Shown: positions 10,201 to 17,869, counted from the first letter of the stretch. The stretch: 64,000 bases of DNA from Chelydra serpentina (GCA_037349315.1 JBAIAC010000628.1:1-64000), one strand, 5' to 3'. Notes: generated by a model not told the origin, from the sequence alone. Made by a program: numbers and translations.

Positions 10201-13200
10201 TTCACCCCTGATTGTTGTCCAAGGTTCCTTCATTTTCACCCATGGTTCGGTGATTTTCACCCGTGATTGTTGCCTGTGCTGTGATTCCTTGATTTTTCAC
10301 CCATGAATCCCTGTTTTGTCCATGATTTTCACCCGTGATGCTGTGATTTTTACCCATGATTTTTGTCCGGGGTTCCTTGATTTTTTTCACCCATGATTCT
10401 GTGATTTTCACCCATGATTGTTGCCCACGGTCTCTTGATTTTTCACCCATGATTTTTGCCCAGGGTTTCTTGATTTCTTTCACCCATGATTCCACTGTTT
10501 TGCCCATGATTTTCACCCATGATTCTGTGATTTTCTCTCATGACTGTTGCCTGTGATTCCTTGATTTTTCACCCGTGATCCCATGTTTTGCCCATGATTT
10601 TCACCCATGCGTTTTGCCCAGGATTTTTACCCATGGTTGCTGCCTGTGATTCCTTGATTTTTCACCCATGATTGTTGCCCACAGTTCCATGATTTTCACC
10701 CCCAATTTCTGCCCGTTGATTTCTGCCCACGATTCCGGGATTTCGCCCTGGTTCCAGCCGTCCGTGGTTCTGTCTCCCCCCCACAGGGTGGACTTCCCCA
10801 GGGACTACGCTGCCCTTACACCCTGACTTTCCAAAGCGGCTGGGCCCCACCGCGCCTGGGCCCCGACGGGCAGCCCTGGGAGGATCCAGTGGAGACCCAG
10901 CACCGGCATGAAGCGCGCCGGGCACAGGTGACTGGGGGGGGCGGGGAGAGGTGACCCCTCATCCAGTGAGGGCAGAGGGGAGTGTGGGGTGAGGGGAAGG
11001 ATGGGGTGGGGAGGAGGCAGGTGTGTGTGGGGGGGAGAGGAAGGTGTCTATAAATGGGAAGCGGTTGGGGGATGGGAGCGGGAATGTGGGGGAGGGTGCT
11101 CGTCGGGGGAAGGGTAGGGATTGGGGGGGCACTGTGAGGGGAGGGGTCTACTAGGAAATGGGTGTCAGAGAGATCAGAGGGTGGGAGGTGGGGGCAGAGG
11201 GCTGGGGGGTGCAGTGGGGTAGGGGTAGGGTTCCAGGGGGGTCACAGCAGGGAGGTCGCTCCCCCCACTCACTCCACCCCCCCTTCTTTCTGCAGCAATC
11301 GGCTCCTCCAATCGAAGCTAACGGGTATGTAGCTCCCCCACCCATGTCCCCACCCCACGCACACTGCCCATTCCCCTCCCCCAAAGCTGACCCTACCCCC
11401 TTGCATGGGGGGCAGGTGGGAGCGGGGTGCTGGGGCTCAGAGAGGCCGGGGGGTCTGTGGGAGGAAGGGGCTCGGGGTGTCCCAGAGTGGGAGGGGGATG
11501 GGGAGGAAGGAGTTGAGGTTGGCGGGGTTTCGAGGGGGGGGGGCATTTGAGCTGAGGAACCTAAAAAGGCCTTTTCTTTGTTTTCTCTTTTTGTTTCTCT
11601 TTGTCTGGGGGCGGGGGGGGTGGGCAGGTGGGTTCGGTGGTGAGGGTGGCGGGGGCAGGTGGGAGGCTGGGGGGCAGAGGGGGTTGGGGGAGGGGGCTGG
11701 CTTGGGGTGTAGTGTGGGTTAGGGGGAGGGAGGGGATTCAGGCTGGAGGGGTTAGATGGATGGGGTGAGGAGAGGGGGCAGTGGAGGGGGTGAGAGAGGT
11801 AGGGGGTTAGGGGTTGGTTGGGGGGCAGGGAGGGGTTAGATATTGGGGGTGGGGGGCATATAGGACCCTAGGCCTCAGTGAAGGGCTGGCAACTGGGAAG
11901 GGGGCACACTGCGGGGGGCATAGGGTGGGGAGAGCTGCCCTAGATGTCACTGTGGGTGAGGGGGGCACTTGACGGGGGATAGGGAGGAAGGAGGGAACGA
12001 AACAGGAAGACATCGGAGGAGAGAGAGCCCGTCCTGCCAGCGCCCCACCCCCCCCAGCAAGCTCAGCCAAGGTAGGGAGTGGGGGGGAGGACTTGGGGGG
12101 CATAGACCTTTCTCCCTCCTTCCCCCTGACCCCTGCATGGGCTTGGCTGCTGGGGGTGCCCCCCCCCTGCATTGCGGGACGCGACTCCTCGGGCCCCAGC
12201 GCGGTGCAGACGCTTTGACTTCGCAGCACGTGTATGGCGGGGGTGGGGGGGCGGTTCCACGCCTTGGGAACGGGGGGGGCAGGGGAATAAGGGACAATCC
12301 CACTCTGAGCTAGGGAGGGAACCCAGGAGTCCTGGCTCCCAGCCCCCCTGCTCTAACCACTACACCCCACTCCCCTCCCAGAGCCGGGGAGAGAACCCAG
12401 GAGTCCTGGCCCCCAGCCCCACCCTGTTCTAACCACTGGACCCGATTCCCTCCCAGAGCCAGGGAGAGAACCCAGGAGTCCTGGCTCCCAGCCCTCCCCT
12501 GCTCTAACCACTACACCCCACTTCCCTCCCAGAGCCGGGGAGAGAACCCAGGAGTCCTGGCTCCCAGCCCTCCCCCCCCGGCTCTCACCACTAGGCCCCC
12601 CTCCCCCTGACCCAGTTTTCCTCCCCTCTCCCCCCAGTCACAGCCGTACAGAAGAAGGCAGGCTTGCGAGCTGCAAGTATGACTTCGTAGCCAGGAACAG
12701 CAATGAGCTGTCTGTCCTGCAGGGGGAGGTTCTGGAGGTGAGTCTGTCTGTGGGTTTCCCTGGCTGGGGCCACTGCTGCGGGGAAGCTCGCAGCACCCGG
12801 ACACAGCTGCGGGGGGCGGGGGGGGGGGGAAGTTGCAGCACCCGGGATCCCCAGCTGGGGGCACTGCTGCAGGGAAGCTCGCAGCGCCGGGGCACCGTGG
12901 CTCAGCCTCTCTCCCCGCAGGTGCTGGACGACTCCAAGAAGTGGTGGAAGGTTGAGAACGGCTCCGGCCAGCAAGGCTACGTCCCCTTCAACATCCTCAG
13001 CCCGCTCCCGGCCACCCAGAACCGCGGCCCGGGCGACTTGCTCAACGGCACCGGCAGCGCCGGCCCCCGCCAGACCACAGCCCCGGTGAGCCCAGCAATA
13101 CGGGAGTGGAGAATTGCACCTCTAGGGGGCGCCGGCGCCCACCCAGCCCCAGGGCAGCGTCTGGCTGGCTCAGGGGGGTCAGGGAATGGGGCGCGGGGCC

Positions 13201-16200
13201 TGTCCTCTCTAGGGGGCGCCGGCTCCCACCCAGCCCCAGGGCAGGGACTGGCTGGCTCAGGGGGGCGGGGAATGGGGTGTGTGGCCTGTCCTCTCTAGGG
13301 GGCGCCGGCTCCCACCCGGCCCCAGGGCAGGGACTGGCTGGCTCAGGGGGGCAGGGAATGGGGCGTGGGGCCTGTCCTCTCTAGGGGGCGCCGGCTCCCA
13401 CCCAGCCCCAGGGCAGGGACTGGCTGGCTCAGGGGGGCAGGGAATGGGGCGTGGGGCCTGTCCTCTCTAGGGGGCGCCGGCTCCCACCCGGCCCCAGAGC
13501 GGGGACTGGCTGATTCAGTGGGGCAGGGGAATGGGGCGTGGGGCTATGGGGCACTAATATTTCTTCCCCCTGCCTCTGATCCTGACTAGGGCCCCCCAGT
13601 GCCGGCTCTAAAGAAAAGGTCTCAGCCCCAAATGGGACCCGGTGGAACGGGTCCGAGGGGCTTGGTCTAGACCCCAAAGAGAGAGGTAAGGAGCGCCCTG
13701 TATGTGAGGGGAGAGGTTACAGTACCCCATGGAGACCTGGGACCTGCCCCCTATGTGTGGGGGGAATGGGATCCCACATAGAGGCCCCAGGCCCCGCACC
13801 TTGAGGGGGGGTGGAGTATCCCCATAGAGACCGCAGACCCCACCCCTTATATCTTTCCCATGTTGACTCCACCCCCTATATGAGCGGGAGAAGGTGTGTG
13901 CCTTGTGGCAGGCCCTGCCCCCAATGTGTATGGAGAACGGGGCGGGGGGGGGGGGGTGTATCCCAGAGGGTGTCCCCAGGCCTCACCTCCTCTGTGTGGG
14001 GAGGACGGGGGGGGCTGTATCCCCCAGGGATTCCCCAGGCCCTGCCCCCTCTGAGTGGGGAGAATGGGGGGGGCTGTATCCCAGAGGGATTCCCCAGGCC
14101 CCGCCCCCTCTGAGTGGGAAGAATGGGGGGGCTTGTATCCCAGAGGGGGTCCCCAGGCCCTGCCCCCTCTGAGTGGGGAGAATGGGGGGGGCTGTATCCC
14201 AGAGGGGGTCCCACAGGCCTCACCTCCTCTGTGTGGGGAGGACGGGGGGGGCTGTATCCCCCAGGGATTCCCCAGGCCCTGCCCCCTCTGAGTGGGGGAG
14301 AATGGGGGGGGCTGTATCCCAGAGGGATTTCCCAGGCCCCGCCCCCTCTGAGTGGGAAGAATGGGGGGGCTGTATCCCAGAGGGGGTCCCCAGGCCCCGC
14401 CCCCTCTGTGTGGGGAGGACGGGGGGGTCCCCAGGCCCCCCTCCCGGTGCACGCTGGGTAACAGGCGGCTCTCCCGCCCGCAGAGCGGCTGAACGAGGAG
14501 CTGATGCGGCGCCTGGCGGCCCCCTGGGACACCCCCGCCAAGCCCTTCTCGGTGCAGCGGGCGCCGGACACGGCCGTGCCGCTGGACCACGACTCCGACC
14601 CCGCCCAGGTCCAGGCCTGGCTGGAGGCCAAGGGATTCGAACCCCTGTGAGTGGGCGTCGGGCACCGGGACGGGCGCGGGCACATGGGCACGCTCTGATT
14701 GGCTAGCTTGATATGTCTCTGCTTCCCCGTTGGCCGGCTTGGCAGCTCCCTGCTTCTGATTGGTTGCGGCGGGAGGGCTGCAACATTTTGGCTGTCTGAC
14801 ACGTCCTTTCTCTCTGATTGGCTGGTTATTCCCTGATGGAGGATCCCACTTGTCCTCTTGCTGCTCCCTGATTGGCTGGTCTGGAGCCTCGTGGCTTCTG
14901 ATTGGCTCGTGGAACTCACAAACTTCTCCCCTCCCTGTGATTGCTTGAATCAACTTTCCTCTCTGCTCTGATTGGCTGGTTCTTCCCTGCTGGGAGGAAC
15001 CCACTTGTCCTCTTGCTGCTCCCTGATTGGTGGCGGCTCAGAACCGCCACCTGCGATTGGTTGGCTGGATCCCAGGCGAGCCGCGATTGGGTGGTGCCTT
15101 CCCGTGGAATCCTTTACGATCCCATTTAATTGGGCAGCTGGAAAAGAGGCAAAAAGATGCTAATAACTAATTGGACCAATCAGAAAAGAGGTTTGGGGGC
15201 ATTAACCAATCACGTAGCACTGAGGGGGTGGATGCGTGGTGCTGTTTAAAGTCACTCTTGCCTCAGCATCATCAGCGTCATGGCTGGGGGCACTGCTGGG
15301 GGGAAGCTCGCAGCGACAGGATCTCCAGCTGGGGACACTGCTGGGGGAAGCTCCCAGCGCCAGAATCTCCAGCTGGGGGCACTGCTGGGGGGAAGCTCGC
15401 AGCGCCGGGATCTCCAGCTGGGGACACTGCTGGGGGGAAGCTCGCAGCGCCGGGATCTCCAGCTGGGGGCACTGCTGGGGGGAAGCTCGCAGCGACAGGA
15501 TCTCCAGCTGGGGACACTGCTGGGGGAAGCTCCCAGCGCCGGGATCTCCAGCTGGGGACACTGCTGGGGGGGAAGCTCGCAGCGCCGGGATCTCCAGCTG
15601 GGGGCACTGCTGGGGGGAAGCTCGCAGCGCTGGGATCTCCAGCTGGGGGCACTGCTGGGGGGAAGCTCGCAGTGCCGGGATCTCCAGCTGGGGGCACTGC
15701 TGGGGGGAAGCTCGCAGCGCCGGGATGGGGGGTATCAGTGGGAGGGGCTCTATGGGGCACTTGGCCTGACTGCCCCTCTCTGCCCCCCCACAGGACGGTG
15801 AACACCCTGGGGGTGCTGAAAGGGTCTCAGCTCTTCTCGCTGTCCAAAGCTGAGTTCCAGGCCGTCAGCCCCGAGGAAGGAGCCAGAGTCTACAGCCAGG
15901 TCACAGTACACAAGGCCATGCTGGAGGTACCATTATCTGCCCCCCCACCCCCAGGACTCCTGGGTTCTCTCCCTGGCTCTGGGAGGGGAGTGGGTCTAGT
16001 GGTTAGAGCAGCGGGGGCTGGGATCCAGGACTCCTGGGTTCTCTCCTGGCTCTGGGAGGGGAGTGGGGTCTAGTGGTTAGAGCTGGGGGCTGGGATCCAG
16101 GACTCCTGGGTTCTCTCCCTGGCTCTGGGAGGGGAGTGGGGTCTAGTGGTTAGAGCTGGGGGCTGGGATCCAGGACTCCTGGGTTCTCTCCCGGCTTGGG

Positions 16201-16412
16201 GAGGGGAGTGGGGTCTAGTGGTTAGAGGTGGGGGGCTGGGATCCAGACTCCTGGGTTCTCTCCCGGCTCAGGGAAGGGGCTGAGGGTATCTAGGGCCGTG
16301 ACTAACGCAGTCTTTGCCCTCCCAGGACTTCAGGAAAACCTCCGAACTGGAAGCCGTGATGGAGAAACAGAAGAGGAAATTGGAGGGCGAGACAGAAGCC
16401 TCCCGCTCCTGA
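1223..16412 (+). CDS. EPS8L1: EPS8-like protein 1 (5' end outside window; 18 coding exons)
   Basis: Spliced exons translate to an EPS8-family protein: N-terminal PTB domain (exons 1-4), proline-rich linker, helical middle (exons 7-11), SH3 (exons 13-14, with WWKV and GYVPFN) and C-terminal SAM-like effector region (exons 16-18). EPS8 proteins are cytoplasmic adaptors linking receptor tyrosine kinases, SOS1/ABI1 and Rac to actin. Seen exons: 1223-1281, 2042-2203, 3413-3555, 5538-5620, 6190-6332, 6497-6540, 6827-6953, 8686-8774, 9199-9273, 9805-9953, 10787-10927, 11296-11324, 12638-12737, 12921-13085, 13590-13685, 14484-14646, 15794-15926, 16326-16412. All junctions are AG/GT. Exons 3, 11 and 15 are each one base short of what their phases demand, so the frame as given is broken three times; sequence error and gene decay are both possible. 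About 660 residues are covered; mammalian EPS8L1 is about 720. Choice of EPS8L1 over EPS8, L2 or L3 rests on remembered sequence similarity. Confidence 0.9.
1600..1995. repeat. About 80-bp G-rich minisatellite
   Basis: Five copies of a unit containing GCTGCCTAGGGGGCGTTGGG followed by G-runs. It lies in the intron between EPS8L1 exons 1 and 2. Confidence 0.85.
2042..2203 (+). CDS. EPS8L1: EPS8L1 exon 2 (PTB)
   Basis: 54 codons, phase 0 at both ends, from HLVTFPVGG to LLDVHSK. It contains SVEDAVQK and WAQEMLLQV, diagnostic of the EPS8 PTB. The donor GTGTGTG opens directly into the minisatellite that carries copies of the next exon's start. Confidence 0.92.
2210..3412 (+). repeat. G-rich minisatellite carrying six copies of the exon 3 acceptor
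   Basis: Short GGGGGGTGCTGGGTC-type units interspersed with longer segments that repeat GACTCTGTCGCCCCCCGCAG plus GAGGAGCTGGAGAGCTACGG. Post-AG positions are 2368, 2640, 2802, 3118, 3280 and 3413. Only the last is followed by the rest of the exon. Confidence 0.93.
3413..3555 (+). CDS. EPS8L1: EPS8L1 exon 3 (PTB; one base short)
   Basis: Only the sixth copy of this exon start continues into a full exon: [10 protein letters not shown] then [19 protein letters not shown]. After QQP the family-like residues DAHFFQ..HLG appear one frame over. The 143-base length cannot join phase-0 neighbours (144 needed), so one base appears missing between about 3506 and 3522. Confidence 0.85.
3950..4290 (+). 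repeat. Degenerate ~77-bp tandem repeat with five CCAATCA boxes
   Basis: CCAAT begins at 3972, 4044, 4126, 4200 and 4279, all on the plus strand and spaced 72-82 bp. Each sits in an AGCCAATCA-type context near GGAAGTCCCGCCTTC. Confidence 0.88.
4548..5500. repeat. 54-bp minisatellite (about 17 copies)
   Basis: Unit CCCGTCTACCCTGGTATCCC followed by GTCCCTGCCCCTTGGATCC and GACCCATGGG. Period 54 (18 codons), so all frames stay open. It lies in the intron before EPS8L1 exon 4. Confidence 0.95.
5538..5620 (+). CDS. EPS8L1: EPS8L1 exon 4
   Basis: Encodes [18 protein letters not shown] to ALR, matching the AELIREDI segment that ends the EPS8 PTB. The acceptor CCCCGCAG follows the 54-bp minisatellite. 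It ends two bases into an Arg codon. Confidence 0.9.
5621..6189. other. EPS8L1 intron, no feature seen
   Basis: G-rich intron with a G run near 5970 and a 14-plus C run near 6150 forming the exon 5 pyrimidine tract. No repeat unit is clear. Confidence 0.5.
6190..6332 (+). CDS. EPS8L1: EPS8L1 exon 5 (linker)
   Basis: Encodes [10 protein letters not shown] followed by a proline-rich stretch (PRPPPPHRK) and [15 protein letters not shown]. The acceptor follows a long C run (about 6148-6162) that makes a strong pyrimidine tract. Donor GTGTGT. Confidence 0.85.
6368..6475 (-). repeat. tRNA/MIR-head-like repeat, inverted
   Basis: Contains GAACCCAGGAGTCCTG twice, flanking CTAGCCCACTAGACCCC. It is the reverse complement of the tRNA-like unit common in this window. 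Confidence 0.75.
6497..6540 (+). CDS. EPS8L1: EPS8L1 exon 6
   Basis: Short 44-base exon encoding [15 protein letters not shown], corresponding to the family's REVDILN-preceding segment. The phases fit both neighbours exactly (two bases, then 14 codons). Donor GTGAGT. Confidence 0.82.
6827..6953 (+). CDS. EPS8L1: EPS8L1 exon 7
   Basis: Encodes [20 protein letters not shown] through RGRRRQPG, the conserved helical segment of EPS8 proteins. Its last ~25 bases and GTGAGAG donor are the seed of the 130-bp tandem array that fills the following intron. Confidence 0.92.
6929..8480 (+). repeat. 130-bp minisatellite carrying the exon 7 donor (about 12 copies)
   Basis: Each unit holds ~25 bases of exon end (GGGGGCGCCGCCGCCAGCC), the donor GTGAGAG, then CCCCGAGAT, CTCCTGTCTCCTCC and ACTGCGAACCGCCCATGC. 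GTGAGA positions: 6954, 7081, 7214, 7343, 7472, 7604, 7733, 7863, 8000, 8130, 8260 and 8372. Copies decay towards the 3' end. Confidence 0.95.
8686..8774 (+). CDS. EPS8L1: EPS8L1 exon 8
   Basis: Encodes [20 protein letters not shown] to YSFSLL. The G left by exon 7 completes the first Glu codon, so the first donor copy (6954) and this acceptor keep the frame. Confidence 0.92.
8860..9110 (-). repeat. tRNA/MIR-head-like tandem array, inverted (3-4 copies)
   Basis: Repeats of GAACCCAGGAGTCCTGGCTC with TCTAACCACTGGACCCC between, period about 70-75, in the intron before EPS8L1 exon 9. Confidence 0.85.
9199..9273 (+). CDS. EPS8L1: EPS8L1 exon 9
   Basis: 25 codons, phase 0: [25 protein letters not shown]. 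This strongly matches the LLARL..IADPSSPELLHFLFGPL block of EPS8L1. Confidence 0.93.
9274..9804. other. EPS8L1 intron, G-rich, no feature seen
   Basis: Strongly G-biased on the plus strand with runs of 5-10 G. No periodic unit or frame with family similarity. Confidence 0.5.
9805..9953 (+). CDS. EPS8L1: EPS8L1 exon 10
   Basis: Encodes [20 protein letters not shown] to LGDNWTQPR. The TSGGP and [10 protein letters not shown] motifs are EPS8-family signatures. The CCACAG acceptor and GTACC donor leave phase 2. Confidence 0.93.
10040..10745. repeat. AT-richer degenerate minisatellite (about 30-bp)
   Basis: Many variants of TGATTTTTCACCCATGATT and TTGCCCA, roughly 30 bp apart, ending just before the exon 11 acceptor. 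Its base composition contrasts sharply with the rest of EPS8L1. Confidence 0.88.
10787..10927 (+). CDS. EPS8L1: EPS8L1 exon 11 (one base short)
   Basis: Starts in the correct frame (RVDFPRDY), but that frame hits TGA at 10824-10826. From about 10813 the family-like segment [13 protein letters not shown] to [16 protein letters not shown] is read one frame over. The 141-base length should be 142 to join exons 10 and 12. Confidence 0.85.
10928..12304. other. EPS8L1 introns around exon 12, no further feature
   Basis: Apart from micro-exon 12 (11296-11324), this is G-rich intron without clear periodicity. A short T-rich patch occurs at 11572-11603. Confidence 0.5.
11296..11324 (+). CDS. EPS8L1: EPS8L1 exon 12 (micro-exon)
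   Basis: 29-base exon encoding [10 protein letters not shown], matching the QQSAP..VNG segment of EPS8L1. The acceptor TTTCTGCAG and donor GTATGT are good, and the phases agree with exons 11 and 13. Confidence 0.85.
12305..12602 (-). repeat. tRNA/MIR-head-like tandem array, inverted (4 copies)
   Basis: Period about 75: GAACCCAGGAGTCCTGG, CTCTAACCACTACACCCC and CTCCCCTCCCAGAGCC. It ends 35 bases before the exon 13 acceptor. Confidence 0.9.
12638..12737 (+). CDS. EPS8L1: EPS8L1 exon 13 (SH3, first half)
   Basis: Encodes [33 protein letters not shown]: the SH3 opening (KYDF in place of ALYDY, then ELSV). The acceptor lies just past a tandem tRNA-like array whose units also look like acceptors. 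Confidence 0.93.
12760..12895. repeat. Diverged copies of the 45-bp intronic unit
   Basis: GGCCACTGCTGCGGGGAAGC and related copies resemble the 15.3-15.7 kb array 2.5 kb away. Confidence 0.65.
12921..13085 (+). CDS. EPS8L1: EPS8L1 exon 14 (SH3, second half)
   Basis: 55 codons, phase 0: [26 protein letters not shown] finishes the SH3 fold (the WW ligand-site tryptophans and the PFN corner), followed by a Gly/Pro-rich linker ending TTAP. Confidence 0.95.
13112..13545 (+). repeat. 86-bp tandem array with CTCF-core-like motif (5 copies)
   Basis: TCTAGGGGGCGCCGG begins at 13121, 13208, 13294, 13380 and 13466 (spacing 87, 86, 86, 86). The rest of the unit reads CCCAGGGCAGGGACTGGCTG. Confidence 0.92.
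13590..13685 (+). CDS. EPS8L1: EPS8L1 exon 15 (one base short)
   Basis: The frame that joins exon 16 reads [31 protein letters not shown], resembling the mammalian SLNGLDPSEKEK segment. The frame arriving from exon 14 instead meets TAG at 13668-13670. The 96-base length should be 97. The acceptor GACTAG is weak, so the start is less certain than others. Confidence 0.7.
13930..14450. repeat. About 59-bp minisatellite (8-9 copies)
   Basis: Unit CCCCAGGCCCCGCCCCCTCT, GAGTGGGGAGAATGGGGG and GCTGTATCCCAGAGGG. It lies in the intron before EPS8L1 exon 16. Confidence 0.9.
14484..14646 (+). CDS. EPS8L1: EPS8L1 exon 16
   Basis: Encodes [17 protein letters not shown] through [17 protein letters not shown], the start of the C-terminal effector (SAM-like) region. 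Donor GTGAGTGG. It is followed at once by the CCAAT-box array. Confidence 0.92.
14692..15212 (+). repeat. Intronic cluster of 11 ATTGG and 2 CCAAT boxes
   Basis: ATTGG at 14698, 14759, 14817, 14871, 14901, 14971, 15026, 15056, 15086, 15129 and 15170; CCAAT at 15176 and 15206. Several are in the strong NF-Y context CTGATTGGCTGG. The segment is partly built by duplication of a CTCTTGCTGCTCCCTGATTG block. Confidence 0.88.
15285..15727. repeat. About 45-bp minisatellite (10 copies)
   Basis: Unit GGGGGCACTGCTGGGGGGAA followed by GCTCGCAGCGCCGGGATCTC and CAGCT. It ends before the EPS8L1 exon 17 acceptor. Confidence 0.93.
15794..15926 (+). CDS. EPS8L1: EPS8L1 exon 17
   Basis: Encodes [20 protein letters not shown] to [21 protein letters not shown], nearly diagnostic for EPS8L1 (mammals share [15 protein letters not shown]). 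The phases fit both neighbours. Confidence 0.95.
15945..16270 (+). repeat. tRNA/MIR-head-like tandem array (4 copies)
   Basis: Unit GACTCCTGGGTTCTCTCCC, TGGCTCTGGGAGGGGAGTGG and TCTAGTGGTTAGAGC, in the last EPS8L1 intron. Confidence 0.9.
16326..16412 (+). CDS. EPS8L1: EPS8L1 terminal coding exon 18
   Basis: Encodes [28 protein letters not shown] and a TGA stop at 16410-16412. [13 protein letters not shown] is the conserved C-terminal basic helix of the family. Confidence 0.95.
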   Translation, partial: DFRKTSELEAVMEKQKRKLEGETEASRS

Positions 16413-16789
16413 GGAAGCCAAGGACACGGTGCCCCGCCTAGCTGGCAGAGCTCCCCCCCCGCCCACTGGGGAGGGTGCTGCTTGGGGGGGCCTGGCCCCA
16501 CCGGACCCCCACCTGGCTCACAGACTCCCCCCCCCAGACTCTCTGCGAGGGCGTCTCCCCAAACTAGACACGCTAAGGACCTCTGCACGGGCGTAGATTT
16601 CTTGGCTACCACCCGCTCCATTGGGGCTACCACGCCTCTTAAAGGAACAGCCCCCAGCGCACATGTGCTGCTCATTCCAATTTCCTACCTCTGGGCATCT
16701 TTCTGTTGTTGTTTTTTTTACTTCCACTATTTATTTAAGGAAGGGGGCAAACTTTTAAAATTTAGCCTCCCCCTTTCCCCCCCCAAATG

Positions 16790-17225
16790 GTATAACCTGC
16801 CTTGTCCACAATCCCCCCTCCGTTCCCCCCTAAGTGGTACAACTCCTATACTCCAACCCCCCTGCATTTCCACCCCAGTGGTGCAGCCCCCCAGTCTACA
16901 CAGTCCCCCCATGGTATATTCTCCAACCCCCCCTTTTCCTCTCAAGTGGTATGTCCCCCCCATTCTCCCCCCCAATTTCCCCCCAAATGGTACAACCTCC
17001 ATCCCGTTTCCTCTCAATTGGTATGTACCCTATTCTCCACAATCCTCCCCCCATTTCCACCTAAATGGTACAACTCATTCTCCACAGTGCCCCCTCCATA
17101 TCCCATATCCATATCCTCCCCAGCCTTAGAAACCCCCCATTCCCACCTAAATGGTACAACTCATTCTCCACAGTGCCCCCTCCATATCCCCCCCTCCAAA
17201 ATGGTATGACCCCCCCCCCATTGTT
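16790..17225. repeat. Degenerate pyrimidine-rich repeat in the 3'UTR
   Basis: Repeats AAATGGTACAACTC and CTCCACAGTGCCCCCTCC about every 60 bp. A near-exact duplicate (17065-17106 versus 17151-17188) shows recent expansion. Confidence 0.75.
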
Positions 17226-17720
17226 CAGCCCCCACCAATAGACCCAATCCACCCACCTCCTGTTCTGATTGGTGCAGACCTGGGGCTAGGGGGCGCAGCA
17301 GGGAATCAGAGCACCGCATTGCAGGTAGTACCCCCTGCGGCCACCAGAGGGGGACGCTCTGTGCTAGTCAGCCCTGCAGCACCACCAGCCTTAAGGTCGC
17401 TTAACAGTTTTCATCCCCAGCCCCCTTTTTTTGGGGGGGCTGCTTATAACTCAGCCAAACCATAACCACCAGGGCTGAAATTTCCCAGGGTCCATCTCTG
17501 CAGTAGGTGGGGTTGGTTGGTTGCAGGGGGAGGGGGGATGCCATTTTCAAGAGGGAGGCTGACAGGGGGGAGACCTACACGTTCAGTTTTAGCCCGCTGG
17601 GCGCCGTGATGCGGTTGGAAGGCCCAATTCCACACCACTACGTGCCTTCGCGGCCACTCGGCTCCTTGCTGGGTGGGGGTGTGTGACTCTCCCCCCCAAA
17701 AAAGATGGAGGGAGAAAAGC

Positions 17721-17726
17721 AATAAA
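17721..17726 (+). promoter_or_regulatory. EPS8L1: AATAAA poly(A) signal, proximal
   Basis: Canonical hexamer about 1.3 kb after the EPS8L1 stop, with no other plus-strand gene between. Confidence 0.55.
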
Positions 17727-17812
17727 TAGTGGGAAATGTTGACCCTTCTGGCCTTTTCACTAGTGCAATATTTATACGGGGTGATGAATCTGGGTAGCGT
17801 TTATCTCGCGTG

Positions 17813-17818
17813 AATAAA
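17813..17818 (+). promoter_or_regulatory. EPS8L1: AATAAA poly(A) signal, distal
   Basis: Canonical hexamer followed about 20 bases later by a TGTGAGACTGGGGTGTGG GT-rich element. This is the better candidate for the EPS8L1 cleavage site. Confidence 0.65.
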
Positions 17819-17869
17819 ACATGCTGCAAATGTGAGACTGGGGTGTGGTCTGAATTATGGGATGCCGTA

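Larger units (their letters stand above)
16413..17835 (+). other. EPS8L1: EPS8L1 3' untranslated region
   Basis: Non-coding downstream of the stop. It holds a degenerate tandem repeat (16790-17225) and ends near two AATAAA signals. The last signal is followed by a GT-rich stretch typical of a cleavage site. The end point is inferred. Confidence 0.6.

Noticed and set aside
14633..14648. Perfect tRNA B-box (GGTTCGAATCC, minus strand) hinting at a tRNA gene
   Set aside because: It is the coding end of EPS8L1 exon 16. No A box or acceptor stem at the right distance.
15945..16270. Functional tRNA genes within the tRNA-like arrays
   Set aside because: No foldable acceptor stem or anticodon arm. 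Boxes are degenerate and units overlap head to tail.
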